In this document: positions 17,305 through 25,423 of the stretch, piece by piece | Numbering within the stretch: the first letter of the stretch is position 1 | Layout of the letters: each line of letters starts with the position of its first letter | NCBI RefSeq assembly: GCF_003116585.1 | Contig: NZ_QEHM01000008.1 | Coordinates: 124,001-188,000, forward strand | Origin: Albibacillus kandeliae | GTDB lineage: Bacteria > Pseudomonadota > Alphaproteobacteria > Rhodobacterales > Rhodobacteraceae | DNA length: 64,000 nucleotides | Direction of reading: 5' to 3' | Program-made: the position numbers and the translations under genes | Notes under the pieces: generated by a model | Databases searched by the model: none | What the model was told of the DNA's origin: nothing | Seen by the model: only the letters and a program-made list of their open reading frames with translations

Positions 17305-17869
17305 CTTGATACCCCAGTTCGTCCCTGCGCCCGGCCAGGATGGCCGCCAGCGCCCGCTTGCCCCTTGCCGTCAGACTTTCGACTGCTTCGGTGCTGATTT
17401 CCATGATCCCGGCAATTTCCGGGTTCGATAATTCTTCCATGTGGCGCAGGACCACCGCCTGGCGCTGTCGCTCCGGCAGTTCGTCCAGCGCCGCCTGCAG
17501 CGCGTCCACACGCGCCCGGTCCTGCATCTGCTCCGGCACGCTGCGCGCCGGATCGGGGGGCTCTGCCACCTCGTCGAGCGAGGCAGTGCCGCCGCGCCGC
17601 CGCCGCTGGCGGTCGACGCAGAGGTTCATCGTCACCCGGTAGAGCCAGGTGCTGACCTTGGCCTCGCCCGTGCGCCAGTCCGGCGCGATCCGCCAGAGGC
17701 GCATCATCGCCTCCTGGGCCACATCCTCGGCCTCGGCGCCATCGCCCAGCATCCTGAGAGCGACGCCAAAGGCCCGCGGCCCGAGACTGTCGGTCAGCGC
17801 CCGCGCCGCGTGGCGCTCGCCCGCCGCGAAGCGGGCAAGCAGATCCGCATCGGGATCGTCCTCGGTCAT
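17297..17869 (-). CDS. ECF-type RNA polymerase sigma factor
   Basis: 190 residues from the ATG at 17869; an upstream extension of the frame is Arg-rich and unlikely. Sigma region 2 is AEDVAQEAMMRLWRIAPDW plus STWLYRVTMNLCVDRQRRRR, and region 4 is LPERQRQAVVLRHMEELSNP with the following helix-turn-helix. Domain order and length match ECF sigma factors. Downstream lie the putative anti-sigma and CpxP-like genes, and upstream the EF-hand gene, suggesting an envelope signalling unit that may regulate itself. Confidence 0.9.
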   Translation of the reverse strand: MTEDDPDADLLARFAAGERHAARALTDSLGPRAFGVALRMLGDGAEAEDVAQEAMMRLWRIAPDWRTGEAKVSTWLYRVTMNLCVDRQRRRRGGTASLDEVAEPPDPARSVPEQMQDRARVDALQAALDELPERQRQAVVLRHMEELSNPEIAGIMEISTEAVESLTARGKRALAAILAGRRDELGYQDG

Positions 17870-17933
17870 GATGACCCGGACCTCCCGGCGCCCGACGGAC
17901 GCGGCGGATATGTCGTGGTGAAGTCCCACACGC

Positions 17934-18590
17934 TTAGTCTTGGCTCTCCTGCGGTGCCTCGCCGGACATCGGCGGACGGTGCTGGCCGTGCATGTCACGG
18001 TCCATCATGTTGCGGTGCTCGCCCATGTGCTCGCCCATGCGCTGGCGCATCCGGTCCCCCATCCGGCCATCGCCGCGACGGTTCTCGCTCATCTCCATGA
18101 AACGGTACTTCTTCATGAAGTCCTGCATGGAGGCGAACTCTTCCTCGGTGACCACGCCGTCGCCGTCGCTGTCCGCCGCACGGAACATCATGGCCGCGCG
18201 GTCAGGTCCGGGCTTGCCCTCGTGTGCCGCGTCGGGCGCACCCGGCTTGCCGGGCTTGGGCAGCTCCTCGGTCGAGAGGGCGCCATCGCCATCCTTGTCA
18301 AACCGTTCGATCATCTTGGCGACCCGCTGCTCGACCCGGGCCTGGCCCGCCGCGATCAGCTCGTCCTTGCTGAGGATGCCGTCGCCATTGGCGTCGTCGG
18401 CCTTGAACCGGGCCTCGGCGCGGTTCTCGATCTCGTCGAGGGTGATCTCGCCATTGCCGTCCACGTCCAGCATCTCGAAGCTGACCGGCCCGCGCCGGGG
18501 TCCGAAATCGGACCCCATGGCCAAGGCGGAGGTCGCCGTCACTGCAGCACCAGCCACCAGAATGCCTGCGATGAAACCTTTATAAGTCAT
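17934..18590 (-). CDS. Secreted EF-hand calcium-binding protein
   Basis: 218 residues from the ATG at 18590. A signal peptide (MTYKGFIAGILVAGAAV to about ALA at 24) precedes four EF-hand loops: DVDGNGEITLDE, DANGDGILSKDE, DKDGDGALSTEE and DSDGDGVVTEEE. The acidic residues at loop positions 1, 3, 5 and 12 are kept in all four. The tail is rich in Met, His, Arg and Asp (RMGEHMGEHRNMMDRDMHG), which could bind metal. It lies 64 bases upstream of the ECF sigma gene on the same strand. Probably periplasmic Ca binding; a sensory link to the sigma factor is inference. Confidence 0.85.
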   Translation of the reverse strand: MTYKGFIAGILVAGAAVTATSALAMGSDFGPRRGPVSFEMLDVDGNGEITLDEIENRAEARFKADDANGDGILSKDELIAAGQARVEQRVAKMIERFDKDGDGALSTEELPKPGKPGAPDAAHEGKPGPDRAAMMFRAADSDGDGVVTEEEFASMQDFMKKYRFMEMSENRRGDGRMGDRMRQRMGEHMGEHRNMMDRDMHGQHRPPMSGEAPQESQD

Positions 18591-18815
18591 GGTGTCTTTC
18601 CTCTTAACCAAGTCGACGATCGCCGCCAACCATGCTTCTCTAACGGGAGGTCTCCGCGCTTCCGTCGCGCCGTGCCTGATTTTTTTGCAAGGCTGCAACC
18701 GGCGGAACCGCGCCCGGACCCGCCGCAGGGCTTTGCGACAAGGCGCCGCAAGGACATCCTGTCCTCTTTTCGCGGGGCCGCGCATCCTTATCTTCAAGGG
18801 CGGAGACACGAGATC

Positions 18816-19280
18816 ATGACCCAGACCTGCACCGCTTTCGACGACACAGCCACCGCCGACCTCATGGAGGGTTCGGTGGCCGATCAGCGCGACCCCGCCT
18901 CGCCCGGGGCCGAGGAGCCGCGCGACCTGATGCCCGCCCTGGTCCGCGGCTGGCGCTGCAAGTGCCCCAACTGCGGCACCGGCCCGCTGTTGCGCGGCTA
19001 CCTCAAGGTCAACGACACCTGCCAGGTCTGCCGTCAGGAGTTGCACCACCATCGCGCCGATGATGGCCCGGCCTACCTGACCATCCTGATCGTCGGGCAC
19101 CTGATGGCGCCGCTGCTGCTCTTCGTGTTCGAGACGTGGCGCCCCGAACCGCTGGTGCTGTTCAGCATTTTTGCAGTTGGCTGCGTCGCGCTATCGCTCT
19201 ACCTTCTGCCTCGACTGAAGGGGGCGATCGTCGGCTATCAGTGGGCCCGCCAGCTCTACGGCTTCGGGAAGCCAGCCTGA
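18816..19280 (+). CDS. DUF983 membrane protein with zinc-ribbon
   Basis: 154 residues from the ATG at 18816. An N-terminal cytoplasmic tail carries CPNC and CQVC, a zinc-ribbon pattern, followed by HHHRADDGPAYLTI and two membrane helices (about 86-107 and 112-131). These are the marks of DUF983. The gene is 24 bases before the NUDIX gene, probably in one transcript. Biochemical role unknown. Confidence 0.85.
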   Translation: MTQTCTAFDDTATADLMEGSVADQRDPASPGAEEPRDLMPALVRGWRCKCPNCGTGPLLRGYLKVNDTCQVCRQELHHHRADDGPAYLTILIVGHLMAPLLLFVFETWRPEPLVLFSIFAVGCVALSLYLLPRLKGAIVGYQWARQLYGFGKPA

Positions 19281-19303
19281 TCCCCCCGACTTCGGGAGGA
19301 TAC

Positions 19304-20032
19304 ATGAGCAGAGACACCCAGTCCGGCGCCGATACGCCGGCCATCGACAAATCCGCAGTGCGCAACGCGGCCACCGTGATCGTGCTGCGCGACCGCGACA
19401 CCACCCCCGCGATTCTGATGGGCCAGCGCGGCGCCAAGGCCGCCTTCATGCCCAACAAGTTCGTCTTCCCCGGCGGCGCCGTGGACGAGGCGGATCGCGC
19501 GGTCCCGCTGGCCGCGCCCCTGCCCGAGCTCTGCCACGCGCGGCTGGCCGACAATGCGCCCGACGGGCTGCAGCACGCACTTGCCGCCGCCGCGATCCGC
19601 GAGCTCTGGGAAGAAACCGGCCTGGTGCTCGGCACCCCCGGGGCATGGCCGGACGCGCCCGCGCCGGACTGGGAACGCTTTGCCGCCACCGGCAACCTGC
19701 CGACAGCCTCGGCCCTGCAGTTCGTGTTCCGCGCGCTCACCCCGCCGGGTCGCCCGCGCCGCTTTGACGCGCGTTTCTTCCTCGTCGACGCGGAGGACAT
19801 TCAGGGCGACCTCGACGATTTCACCCATGCCACCGACGAGCTGTCGCATCTGCAATGGATCAAGCTGAGCGACGCGCGCAACTTCGACCTGCCCTTCATC
19901 ACCGAGGTGGTGCTGGCCGAGGTCGAGGCGCGCGCCCGCGATCGCGAGCCGCCCGCGAGCGTCCCCTACTTCCGCAACAACGATGAATCGAGCCTGTTCC
20001 TGCGGCTCCGCGGCTATCCCCAGCCCGACTAG
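19304..20032 (+). CDS. NUDIX hydrolase
   Basis: 242 residues from the ATG at 19304, with GGGAGGA four bases upstream. The Nudix box is recognisable as FPGGAVD and AAIRELWEETGL, but about 35 residues separate the two parts, more than the canonical GX5EX7REUXEEXGU spacing, as in the RNR/NUDT19-like group. The catalytic REXXEE core is present. It should hydrolyse a nucleoside diphosphate linked to another group; NUDT19-like members act on CoA derivatives, which is only a suggestion here. It follows the DUF983 gene. Confidence 0.85.
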   Translation: MSRDTQSGADTPAIDKSAVRNAATVIVLRDRDTTPAILMGQRGAKAAFMPNKFVFPGGAVDEADRAVPLAAPLPELCHARLADNAPDGLQHALAAAAIRELWEETGLVLGTPGAWPDAPAPDWERFAATGNLPTASALQFVFRALTPPGRPRRFDARFFLVDAEDIQGDLDDFTHATDELSHLQWIKLSDARNFDLPFITEVVLAEVEARARDREPPASVPYFRNNDESSLFLRLRGYPQPD

Positions 20033-20070
20033 GGCTCCTGCCGCCGAACCGGTATCGCGCCTGCGCGCGA

Positions 20071-20104
20071 TGCCTCCGGCGGGGATATTTGCGACCCAAA
20101 GAAG
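20071..20104 (+). repeat. Intergenic repeat family 1, copy A
   Basis: GC-rich start, then GGGATATTT, then ACCCAAAGAAG. Nearly the same order of elements occurs at 44827-44890. With copy B it makes an 11-base perfect inverted repeat (20094-20104 against 20120-20130) between the convergent NUDIX and EamA genes. Confidence 0.6.
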
Positions 20105-20119
20105 TTGGGTGTCACGCGC

Positions 20120-20182
20120 CTTCTTTGGGTAAAAAGTATCCCGGGGGAGTCGCGCAGGGCGCGACGGGGGCAGCGCCCCCTG
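20120..20182 (-). repeat. Intergenic repeat family 1, copy B (inverted)
   Basis: On the minus strand this reads CAGGGGGCGCTGCCCCC, then CCCGGGATACTTT, then ACCCAAAGAAG, matching copy C at 44827-44890 in order of blocks. It faces copy A. Position between convergent genes suggests a bidirectional terminator or a dispersed palindromic element. Confidence 0.6.
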
Positions 20183-20194
20183 CTCCGTTGTCCG

Positions 20195-21094
20195 TCAGAT
20201 CACCAGGATCAGGGTCAGTAGCGAGACCCCCAGCAGCGCCATGCCCAGCATCTCGCGGCGGTGGATCGTCTCGCGGAAGAACAGCACCGAGGCCAACAGC
20301 GAGAGCACCATCTCGACCTGTCCGAGCGCGTTCACATAGGCCGCGTTCTGGAGGGTGAAGGCGAGGAACCAGCAGAAGGATCCGGCGAGGCTGGTCAGCC
20401 CGACCCAGACCGCCGTGCAACGGGCCACCCAGACCGCGCGGATTTGCCCGGGGTCGCGCCAGAGCAGCCAGATCGTCATCGCGAGCGTCTGCATGGTGAC
20501 CACCGCCGCCAGGGTGACCCCGGCGCGCAGGGGCGCCTCGGCGTCGAGTTGCAGCGAGGCGCCGCGGTAGGTCACGCCGGACACCGCGAAGAGCGCGCCC
20601 GAGGCGAGGCCGGTCAGCGAGGCCGGGGTGACGAGTGCCCGCCACCAGGGGCCTGCGACATCGGGGGTTTTCGACAGGACCAGCACCGCGGCGAGGCCGA
20701 CGAGGATGGCGAGGAAGCCGCCGAGGCTGATGCCCTCGCCCAGCACGATGGCGCCGACCAGCGCGGTCTGCATGACCTCGGTCTTCTTGAAGGTGATGCC
20801 CACCGCGAAGTTGCGCTGCTTGAACAGCAGCACGACGAGGACGGTGGCGAGAATCTGGGTCAGGCCGCCCACCGCCGCGTAGGTCCAGAAGAGGGGCGTG
20901 ACCGCGGGCAGTTCGGTGCCCGTGAGCTTGAGCCAGATCGCGAGGATGGCGAGAATGACCGGCGCGGAATAGACGAAGCGGGCAAAGGTCGCGCCCGCCG
21001 CGCTGAGGCGCGTGGCGCTGAGGGTTTTCTGCAGCATGAAGCGCAGGGTCTGAAACGTGGCTGCGGCGACGGTGACGGGTATCCAGAGTTCCAT
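20195..21094 (-). CDS. EamA/DMT-family transporter
   Basis: 299 residues with about ten hydrophobic helices arranged as two five-helix halves, each ending in a helix pair typical of EamA (KTEVMQTALVGAIVLGEGIS and LGQVEMVLSLLASVLFFRET). The E-rich end of each repeat is the family signature. It is an inner-membrane exporter or importer of small metabolites; substrate cannot be read from sequence. Twenty bases separate it from the desaturase stop upstream on the same strand. Confidence 0.85.
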   Translation of the reverse strand: MELWIPVTVAAATFQTLRFMLQKTLSATRLSAAGATFARFVYSAPVILAILAIWLKLTGTELPAVTPLFWTYAAVGGLTQILATVLVVLLFKQRNFAVGITFKKTEVMQTALVGAIVLGEGISLGGFLAILVGLAAVLVLSKTPDVAGPWWRALVTPASLTGLASGALFAVSGVTYRGASLQLDAEAPLRAGVTLAAVVTMQTLAMTIWLLWRDPGQIRAVWVARCTAVWVGLTSLAGSFCWFLAFTLQNAAYVNALGQVEMVLSLLASVLFFRETIHRREMLGMALLGVSLLTLILVI

Positions 21095-21114
21095 GGCGTC
21101 CTATTGACGCAAAT

Positions 21115-22068
21115 TCAGCGACCCCGCCAGAGCGGATGGGGCACCTCGTCCTTGGCGCTGAACAGGTAGCGGCGGAAGACCTCGCCGTAGGAGCGGTAGG
21201 CGTAGCCCTGGTTGATGGTCAGGAAGCGCTCGCGCCGCGCCCGGTAGAGCGCCGGAAGGCGGTACCAGGGCACGCCCGGATGCATGTGGTGCACCGCGTG
21301 CAGGTTGTTGTTCAGGAAAAGGAAGGCCAGCGGCCCGCGATCCTCGATGATGACCGAGCGCCCGCGCACCTTCTCGTGGGCCTGATGCTCGAGGAAGGTG
21401 CGGATGCGCAGCACGCCCTGCGCCATGTAGGCGGCGGCGACATAGGCCCAGAGCGGCATGGGGGCGAGCACCACGATCGGCAACAGCACCGCCAGTCCGA
21501 GGGCATGATACATCCAGGCGCGGGCGACCTTGCGGTCCCCGGCGGCGATCAGGCGGAACTCGCCGCGGATGAACAGCACGTTACTGATGGCCGGGCCGAT
21601 CAGGATGCGCCCCAGCAGGGTGTTGTTGAACGACAGGACCGCTCGTTGCCAGCGGGTCAGCCGGGCCCAGACCACCGGGTCGAGGTAGTTGGTCTCGGGG
21701 TCGTCGTAGGGGTCGGTCAGGTTGGCGTCGCGGTGGTGCGCCAGGTGCAGGTCGCGGTAGCGGCAGTACGGCACGGTCAGGGTGAGCGGCAGGCGCACCA
21801 TCATCTCGTTCCAGAAGGCGGAGCGGAAGGGGTGCCCGTGGAGCACCTCGTGGGTCAGTGAGGAATGCAGGGCGATGGTGAGGACCGCGATCAGGAAGGC
21901 GACGACCGGCAGCGTGTCCCACAGCCAGAACAGGGCCAGAGCCCATCCGCCGTAGCAGCCGGCGATCAGGGAAAAGGTAACCCACTCAAAGGATTTGAGC
22001 CTGGCGCGCGGGGCGGCCTCCGTCATTGCGGTCATTCGTGGTCTTTCATTCGTCCGTCCGGGATCCAT
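21115..22068 (-). CDS. Fatty acid desaturase (membrane di-iron)
   Basis: 317 residues (306 if translation starts at Met12, 22035, which has GAAAG upstream). Three His boxes are visible: HEVLHGH, HLAHH and HAVHH, together the eight His ligands of the di-iron centre. Hydrophobic helices lie between them. Such enzymes introduce double bonds into acyl chains, or hydroxylate related substrates, at the membrane. The gene is divergent from an XRE-type regulator with palindromes in the 74-base gap, so control by that regulator is likely. Confidence 0.87.
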   Translation of the reverse strand: MDPGRTNERPRMTAMTEAAPRARLKSFEWVTFSLIAGCYGGWALALFWLWDTLPVVAFLIAVLTIALHSSLTHEVLHGHPFRSAFWNEMMVRLPLTLTVPYCRYRDLHLAHHRDANLTDPYDDPETNYLDPVVWARLTRWQRAVLSFNNTLLGRILIGPAISNVLFIRGEFRLIAAGDRKVARAWMYHALGLAVLLPIVVLAPMPLWAYVAAAYMAQGVLRIRTFLEHQAHEKVRGRSVIIEDRGPLAFLFLNNNLHAVHHMHPGVPWYRLPALYRARRERFLTINQGYAYRSYGEVFRRYLFSAKDEVPHPLWRGR

Positions 22069-22086
22069 TAGACCCCGTCACAGGAA

Positions 22087-22112
22087 TGTTACCATTCGGA
22101 ATATGGTGAACA
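22087..22112. promoter_or_regulatory. Imperfect inverted repeat in desaturase/regulator gap
   Basis: TGTTACCAT and ATGGTGAACA flank a 7-base spacer and are complementary apart from one extra base. The site is in the intergenic region shared by the desaturase and regulator promoters. Confidence 0.45.
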
Positions 22113-22125
22113 AATATATGCAGGC

Positions 22126-22139
22126 GTGATATTTATCAC
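22126..22139. promoter_or_regulatory. Palindrome GTGATA-TT-TATCAC next to regulator start
   Basis: A perfect six-base inverted repeat with a TT spacer ending three bases before the ATG of the XRE regulator. Its position suits autorepression. Confidence 0.45.
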
Positions 22140-22142
22140 CGT

Positions 22143-23030
22143 ATGTCAGATAGAATCGACAAACGCCTGCGGGCCGCGCAATTCCGATCCCGCCTGATGA
22201 GCGCGATGCAGGATTCAGGGACCAACCAGAGCGTGCTGGCACGAGCGATCGGAGTCGACCGGTCGACCATCTCGCAACTGCTGACAGACGAGGGCGCGCG
22301 ACTGCCGAATGCCCACGTGGTCGGGGCCTGCGCCTCGGCGCTGGGGGTTTCGGCTGACTGGCTGCTGTCGCTATCCGACCGGCGCGAGAGTGCAGCCGAA
22401 CTGCTGGCCGGATCGCTGTCGATGACCGAGGCGCCGCGCGCACTGGTGGATGAACGCATCTTTGCCTGGCACCAGGAGGCGGCGGGCTACAAGATCCGCC
22501 ATGTGCCCGCCTCGCTGCCCGACATGCTGAAGACGCGCGCCCTGCTGGAATGGGAATACAAGCCCCACCTCGGGCGCACGGCGGACCAGGCCATCGGCGC
22601 CTCGGAGGACCGCCTGCAGTGGATGCGCTCGGCAGGATCGGACTATGAGATCTGCATCCCGATCTACGAGTTGCACTGCTTTGCCGAGGGGATCGGCTAT
22701 TACCACGGGCTGCCCGCGGACGTGCGGCGCGAGCAGATCGACCAGCTGCTGGAGCTTTGCGACCAGCTCTATCCGCGGCTCCGGATCTACCTGTTCGATT
22801 CCAAGCGGCTCTACTCCGCCCCGATCACCGTCTTCGGCCCCCTGCTCTGCGTCTTCTATGCCGGGGGGCACTACATGGCATTCCGCGACCGCGACCGGGT
22901 GACCACATTCACCCGGCATTTCGACCGGCTCGTGCGCGAGGCGGATCTGTCGGCGCGGCATCTGCCGACGCACCTACGGCGCCTGAGGGAGAACATCCGC
23001 GCGGCGGGCACCGCGCGGCCCATGACCTAG
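22143..23030 (+). CDS. XRE-type helix-turn-helix transcriptional regulator
   Basis: 295 residues. The N-terminal helix-turn-helix lies at about 27-72 (SVLARAIGVDRSTISQLLTD is the recognition part). A long C-terminal domain (110-280, YEICIPIYELHCFAEGIGYYHGLP ... FGPLLCVFYAGGHYMAF) looks like a ligand or interaction domain, similar in style to DUF5753-type sensors, but I cannot name it with confidence. It is divergent from the desaturase gene and is probably its regulator. Its end overlaps the convergent DUF808 gene by four bases. Confidence 0.8.
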   Translation: MSDRIDKRLRAAQFRSRLMSAMQDSGTNQSVLARAIGVDRSTISQLLTDEGARLPNAHVVGACASALGVSADWLLSLSDRRESAAELLAGSLSMTEAPRALVDERIFAWHQEAAGYKIRHVPASLPDMLKTRALLEWEYKPHLGRTADQAIGASEDRLQWMRSAGSDYEICIPIYELHCFAEGIGYYHGLPADVRREQIDQLLELCDQLYPRLRIYLFDSKRLYSAPITVFGPLLCVFYAGGHYMAFRDRDRVTTFTRHFDRLVREADLSARHLPTHLRRLRENIRAAGTARPMT

Positions 23031-24001
23031 TGCGCGGCCGGCTTCGCGCCGGTGACGGCCTGCCAGACCGGCAGGATCAGCTTTGTGGCGATCGGGATCA
23101 GGACCAAGCCAAGGGCAAGGCCGAAGACACCGTCCATCGCGGCCTTGGCGAACCATTCCATCGCCGCTTCGTACTGTTCGGGCACCGCGTGGGCCGCTGC
23201 TGCCGCCCAGTCGTGGATATGGTGGCCGAGCCAGCCGAGGCCCAGTTCCTCCAGCCCGTGGATGACGATGGAACCGCCGACCCAGAGCATGGCGGCGGTG
23301 CCGACGATGGTCAGCAGGTGCATGAAGGTCGGCATCCACCGGACGATGCCGCGCCCCAGCGCGCGGGTCAGGCCCAAGCGGCCCTTCTCGACCATCAGCA
23401 GGCCGAGGTCGTCGGCCTTCACGATCAGCGCGACCGAGCCGTAGACCACCACGGTGATGCCGATGCCGACCACCGCGAGGGCGGCTGCCTCCATCCAGAA
23501 ATTGCTCTCCGGCAGGGCCGAGAGGGCGATGGTCATGATCTCGGCGGAGAGGATGAAGTCGGTCTTGATCGCGCCCTTGGCCTTTTCTTCCTCGAGATGC
23601 GCCGGATCGCCCGGGCGGTCCTCGGGAAACACCTCGTGGGTGTCGGAGGGCACCAGTGCGTGCCAGACCTTCTCGGCCCCCTCGAAGCAGAGATAGGCCC
23701 CGCCCAGCATCAGCAGCGGCGAGATCAGCCAGGGCGCGAAGGCGCTGAGGAGCAGTGCGACGGGCAGCAGGAACACCAGCTTGTTGCGCAGCGAGCCCTT
23801 GGTGATGCGCCAGATGATCGGCAATTCGCGCGAGGCGGCAAAGCCGTGCACGTATTTGGGCGTGACGGCGGCGTCGTCGATCACGGCGCCCGCCGCCTTG
23901 GCCCCGGCCTTTGCGGCCTGCGCGGCAACATCGTCCACCGATGCGGCGGCGACCTTGGCGATCCCGGCCACGTCGTCCAATAGTGCCAGGAGGCCGCTCA
24001 T
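23027..24001 (-). CDS. DUF808 family inner-membrane protein (YedI-like)
   Basis: 324 residues from the ATG at 24001; the frame continues upstream but MSGLLALLDDVAGIAKVAA is the conserved family opening. An Ala-rich amphipathic N-terminal region is followed by several membrane helices, with a His/Glu-rich loop (HEVFPEDRPGDPAHLEEE) between them. The YedI/DUF808 family has no known function. Confidence 0.85.
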   Translation of the reverse strand: MSGLLALLDDVAGIAKVAAASVDDVAAQAAKAGAKAAGAVIDDAAVTPKYVHGFAASRELPIIWRITKGSLRNKLVFLLPVALLLSAFAPWLISPLLMLGGAYLCFEGAEKVWHALVPSDTHEVFPEDRPGDPAHLEEEKAKGAIKTDFILSAEIMTIALSALPESNFWMEAAALAVVGIGITVVVYGSVALIVKADDLGLLMVEKGRLGLTRALGRGIVRWMPTFMHLLTIVGTAAMLWVGGSIVIHGLEELGLGWLGHHIHDWAAAAAHAVPEQYEAAMEWFAKAAMDGVFGLALGLVLIPIATKLILPVWQAVTGAKPAAH

Positions 24002-24064
24002 TGTTTCACCCTTATCCGATCTGTCGACTGCCAGAAGCCTAGCGCAATCGCCTGTTAGGGCAAG

Positions 24065-24078
24065 CGTGAGCGTTAACA
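24065..24078. promoter_or_regulatory. Operator-like palindrome 1 upstream of gap
   Basis: CGTGAGCGTTAACA. It matches 12 of 14 positions of TGTTANCGNTAACA, which I recall as the operator of the alphaproteobacterial carbon-metabolism regulator CceR. A second copy lies 19 bases away. Recall of the consensus is from memory. Confidence 0.45.
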
Positions 24079-24083
24079 AACAC

Positions 24084-24097
24084 AGTTTGCGCTAACA
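24084..24097. promoter_or_regulatory. Operator-like palindrome 2 upstream of gap
   Basis: On the minus strand TGTTAGCGCAAACT, again 12 of 14 matches to TGTTANCGNTAACA. The two sites share the AGCG core and centres 19 bases apart, about two helical turns, 90-120 bases before the gap start codon. Confidence 0.45.
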
Positions 24098-24186
24098 CAT
24101 TCTATTTCTGGGGGTTTTTCCCTTTAGGCCAGCCCCGGCGGTGGCTATATCCGATCCGAAACGAATCTTTCGTCGGAGCGTATGTC

Positions 24187-25191
24187 ATGACCATTAATGT
24201 CGGTATCAACGGATTTGGCCGGATCGGCCGCTGCACCCTGTCGCATATCGCGGCGAGCGGCCGGAACGACATTCGCGTGGTCAAGGCCAACGCGACCGGA
24301 CCGATCGAGACCGCCGCGCACCTGCTGCGCTACGACAGCATTCACGGCCGTTTCGGCCATGACATCAAGGTCAGCGGCAACTCGCTGGACCTCGGCCGCG
24401 GCGAGATCGAGATGTTCTCGAGCTACAACCCGGCCGAACTGGACTGGTCGGGCTGCGACGTGGTGCTGGAATGCACCGGCAACTTCAACGACGGCGAGAA
24501 GGCCAAGGTGCACCTTGAACAGGGCGCAAAGTCGGTCCTGATCTCGGCCCCCGCGAAGAACGTGCAGAAGACCATCGTGTTCGGCGTCAACGACGAGACG
24601 CTGACCTCGGACGACCGCATGGTCTCGAACGGGTCCTGCACCACCAACTGCCTCGCGCCGCTGGCCAAAGTGCTGGACGAGGCTGTCGGCATCGAGCACG
24701 GCATCATGACCACCGTGCACTCCTACACCGGCGACCAGTCGACCATCGACCGCCGCCACAGCGACCTCTACCGCGCCCGCGCCGCCGCCATGGCGATGAT
24801 CCCCACCACCACCGGCGCCGCCAAGGCCATCGGCGAAGTGCTGCCGCACCTCAAGGGCAAGCTCGACGGGTCCTCGATCCGCGTTCCCACCCCGAACGTC
24901 AGCGCCGTGGACCTGACCTTCCGTGCCGGCCGCGACGTGACCGCCGAGGAGATCAACGCCATCGTCGCCGCCGCCGCCAAGGGCCCGATGGGCAAGGTGC
25001 TGGGCTACGATGCCGAGCCCAAGGTCTCCATCGACTTCAACCACACCGAGGAAAGCTCGATCTTCGCCCCCGACCAGACCCGCGTGATCGGCAACCGCAT
25101 GGTCCGCGTGCTGGCATGGTATGACAACGAATGGGCCTTCTCGGTGCGCATGGCCGACGTGGCCGTCGCCATGGGCCGCCTCGTCAACTGA
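24187..25191 (+). CDS. gap: Type I glyceraldehyde-3-phosphate dehydrogenase
   Basis: 334 residues, full length. The NAD-binding loop INGFGRIGR is at 8-16 and the catalytic Cys is in SNGSCTTNCLAP near residue 154, followed by the catalytic His segment of the family. It oxidises glyceraldehyde-3-phosphate to 1,3-bisphosphoglycerate in glycolysis, or runs in reverse in gluconeogenesis. The gene stands alone with operator-like palindromes upstream and a strong terminator downstream. Confidence 0.95.
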   Translation: MTINVGINGFGRIGRCTLSHIAASGRNDIRVVKANATGPIETAAHLLRYDSIHGRFGHDIKVSGNSLDLGRGEIEMFSSYNPAELDWSGCDVVLECTGNFNDGEKAKVHLEQGAKSVLISAPAKNVQKTIVFGVNDETLTSDDRMVSNGSCTTNCLAPLAKVLDEAVGIEHGIMTTVHSYTGDQSTIDRRHSDLYRARAAAMAMIPTTTGAAKAIGEVLPHLKGKLDGSSIRVPTPNVSAVDLTFRAGRDVTAEEINAIVAAAAKGPMGKVLGYDAEPKVSIDFNHTEESSIFAPDQTRVIGNRMVRVLAWYDNEWAFSVRMADVAVAMGRLVN

Positions 25192-25217
25192 GGCCCACCC
25201 GGGACTTGTGAACAATG

Positions 25218-25248
25218 GCCCCGTCAGGCATAGCTGGCGGGGCTTTTT
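25218..25248 (+). terminator. Rho-independent terminator of gap
   Basis: GCCCCG...CGGGGC stem (extended inward by CAG/CTG) with loop GCATAG, then TTTTT. Confidence 0.8.
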
Positions 25249-25276
25249 CGTTGCTGGCACCGGGACCGAGACACGC

Positions 25277-25420
25277 ATGACCAATACGCTCGCAGTGGTT
25301 CTGGGCATCCTGATCGTGCTTGGCATCGTCGTTGACGTCGCGATCTTCGGATCCGGGCACATGGTGTACCTCGGCAAGAAGTTCTACGAATTCATCGAGT
25401 GGCTCGCCTTTTGGCGCTGA
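25277..25420 (+). CDS. 47-residue single-pass membrane peptide
   Basis: ATG at 25277, 29 bases after the gap terminator. The peptide is one membrane helix (about residues 4-26) followed by the tail GKKFYEFIEWLAFWR, rich in aromatic residues with two Lys. Similar tiny proteins follow gap in other Rhodobacterales as far as I recall. It may be read by passage through the terminator or from its own promoter. Function unknown. Confidence 0.55.
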   Translation: MTNTLAVVLGILIVLGIVVDVAIFGSGHMVYLGKKFYEFIEWLAFWR

Positions 25421-25423
25421 CCC

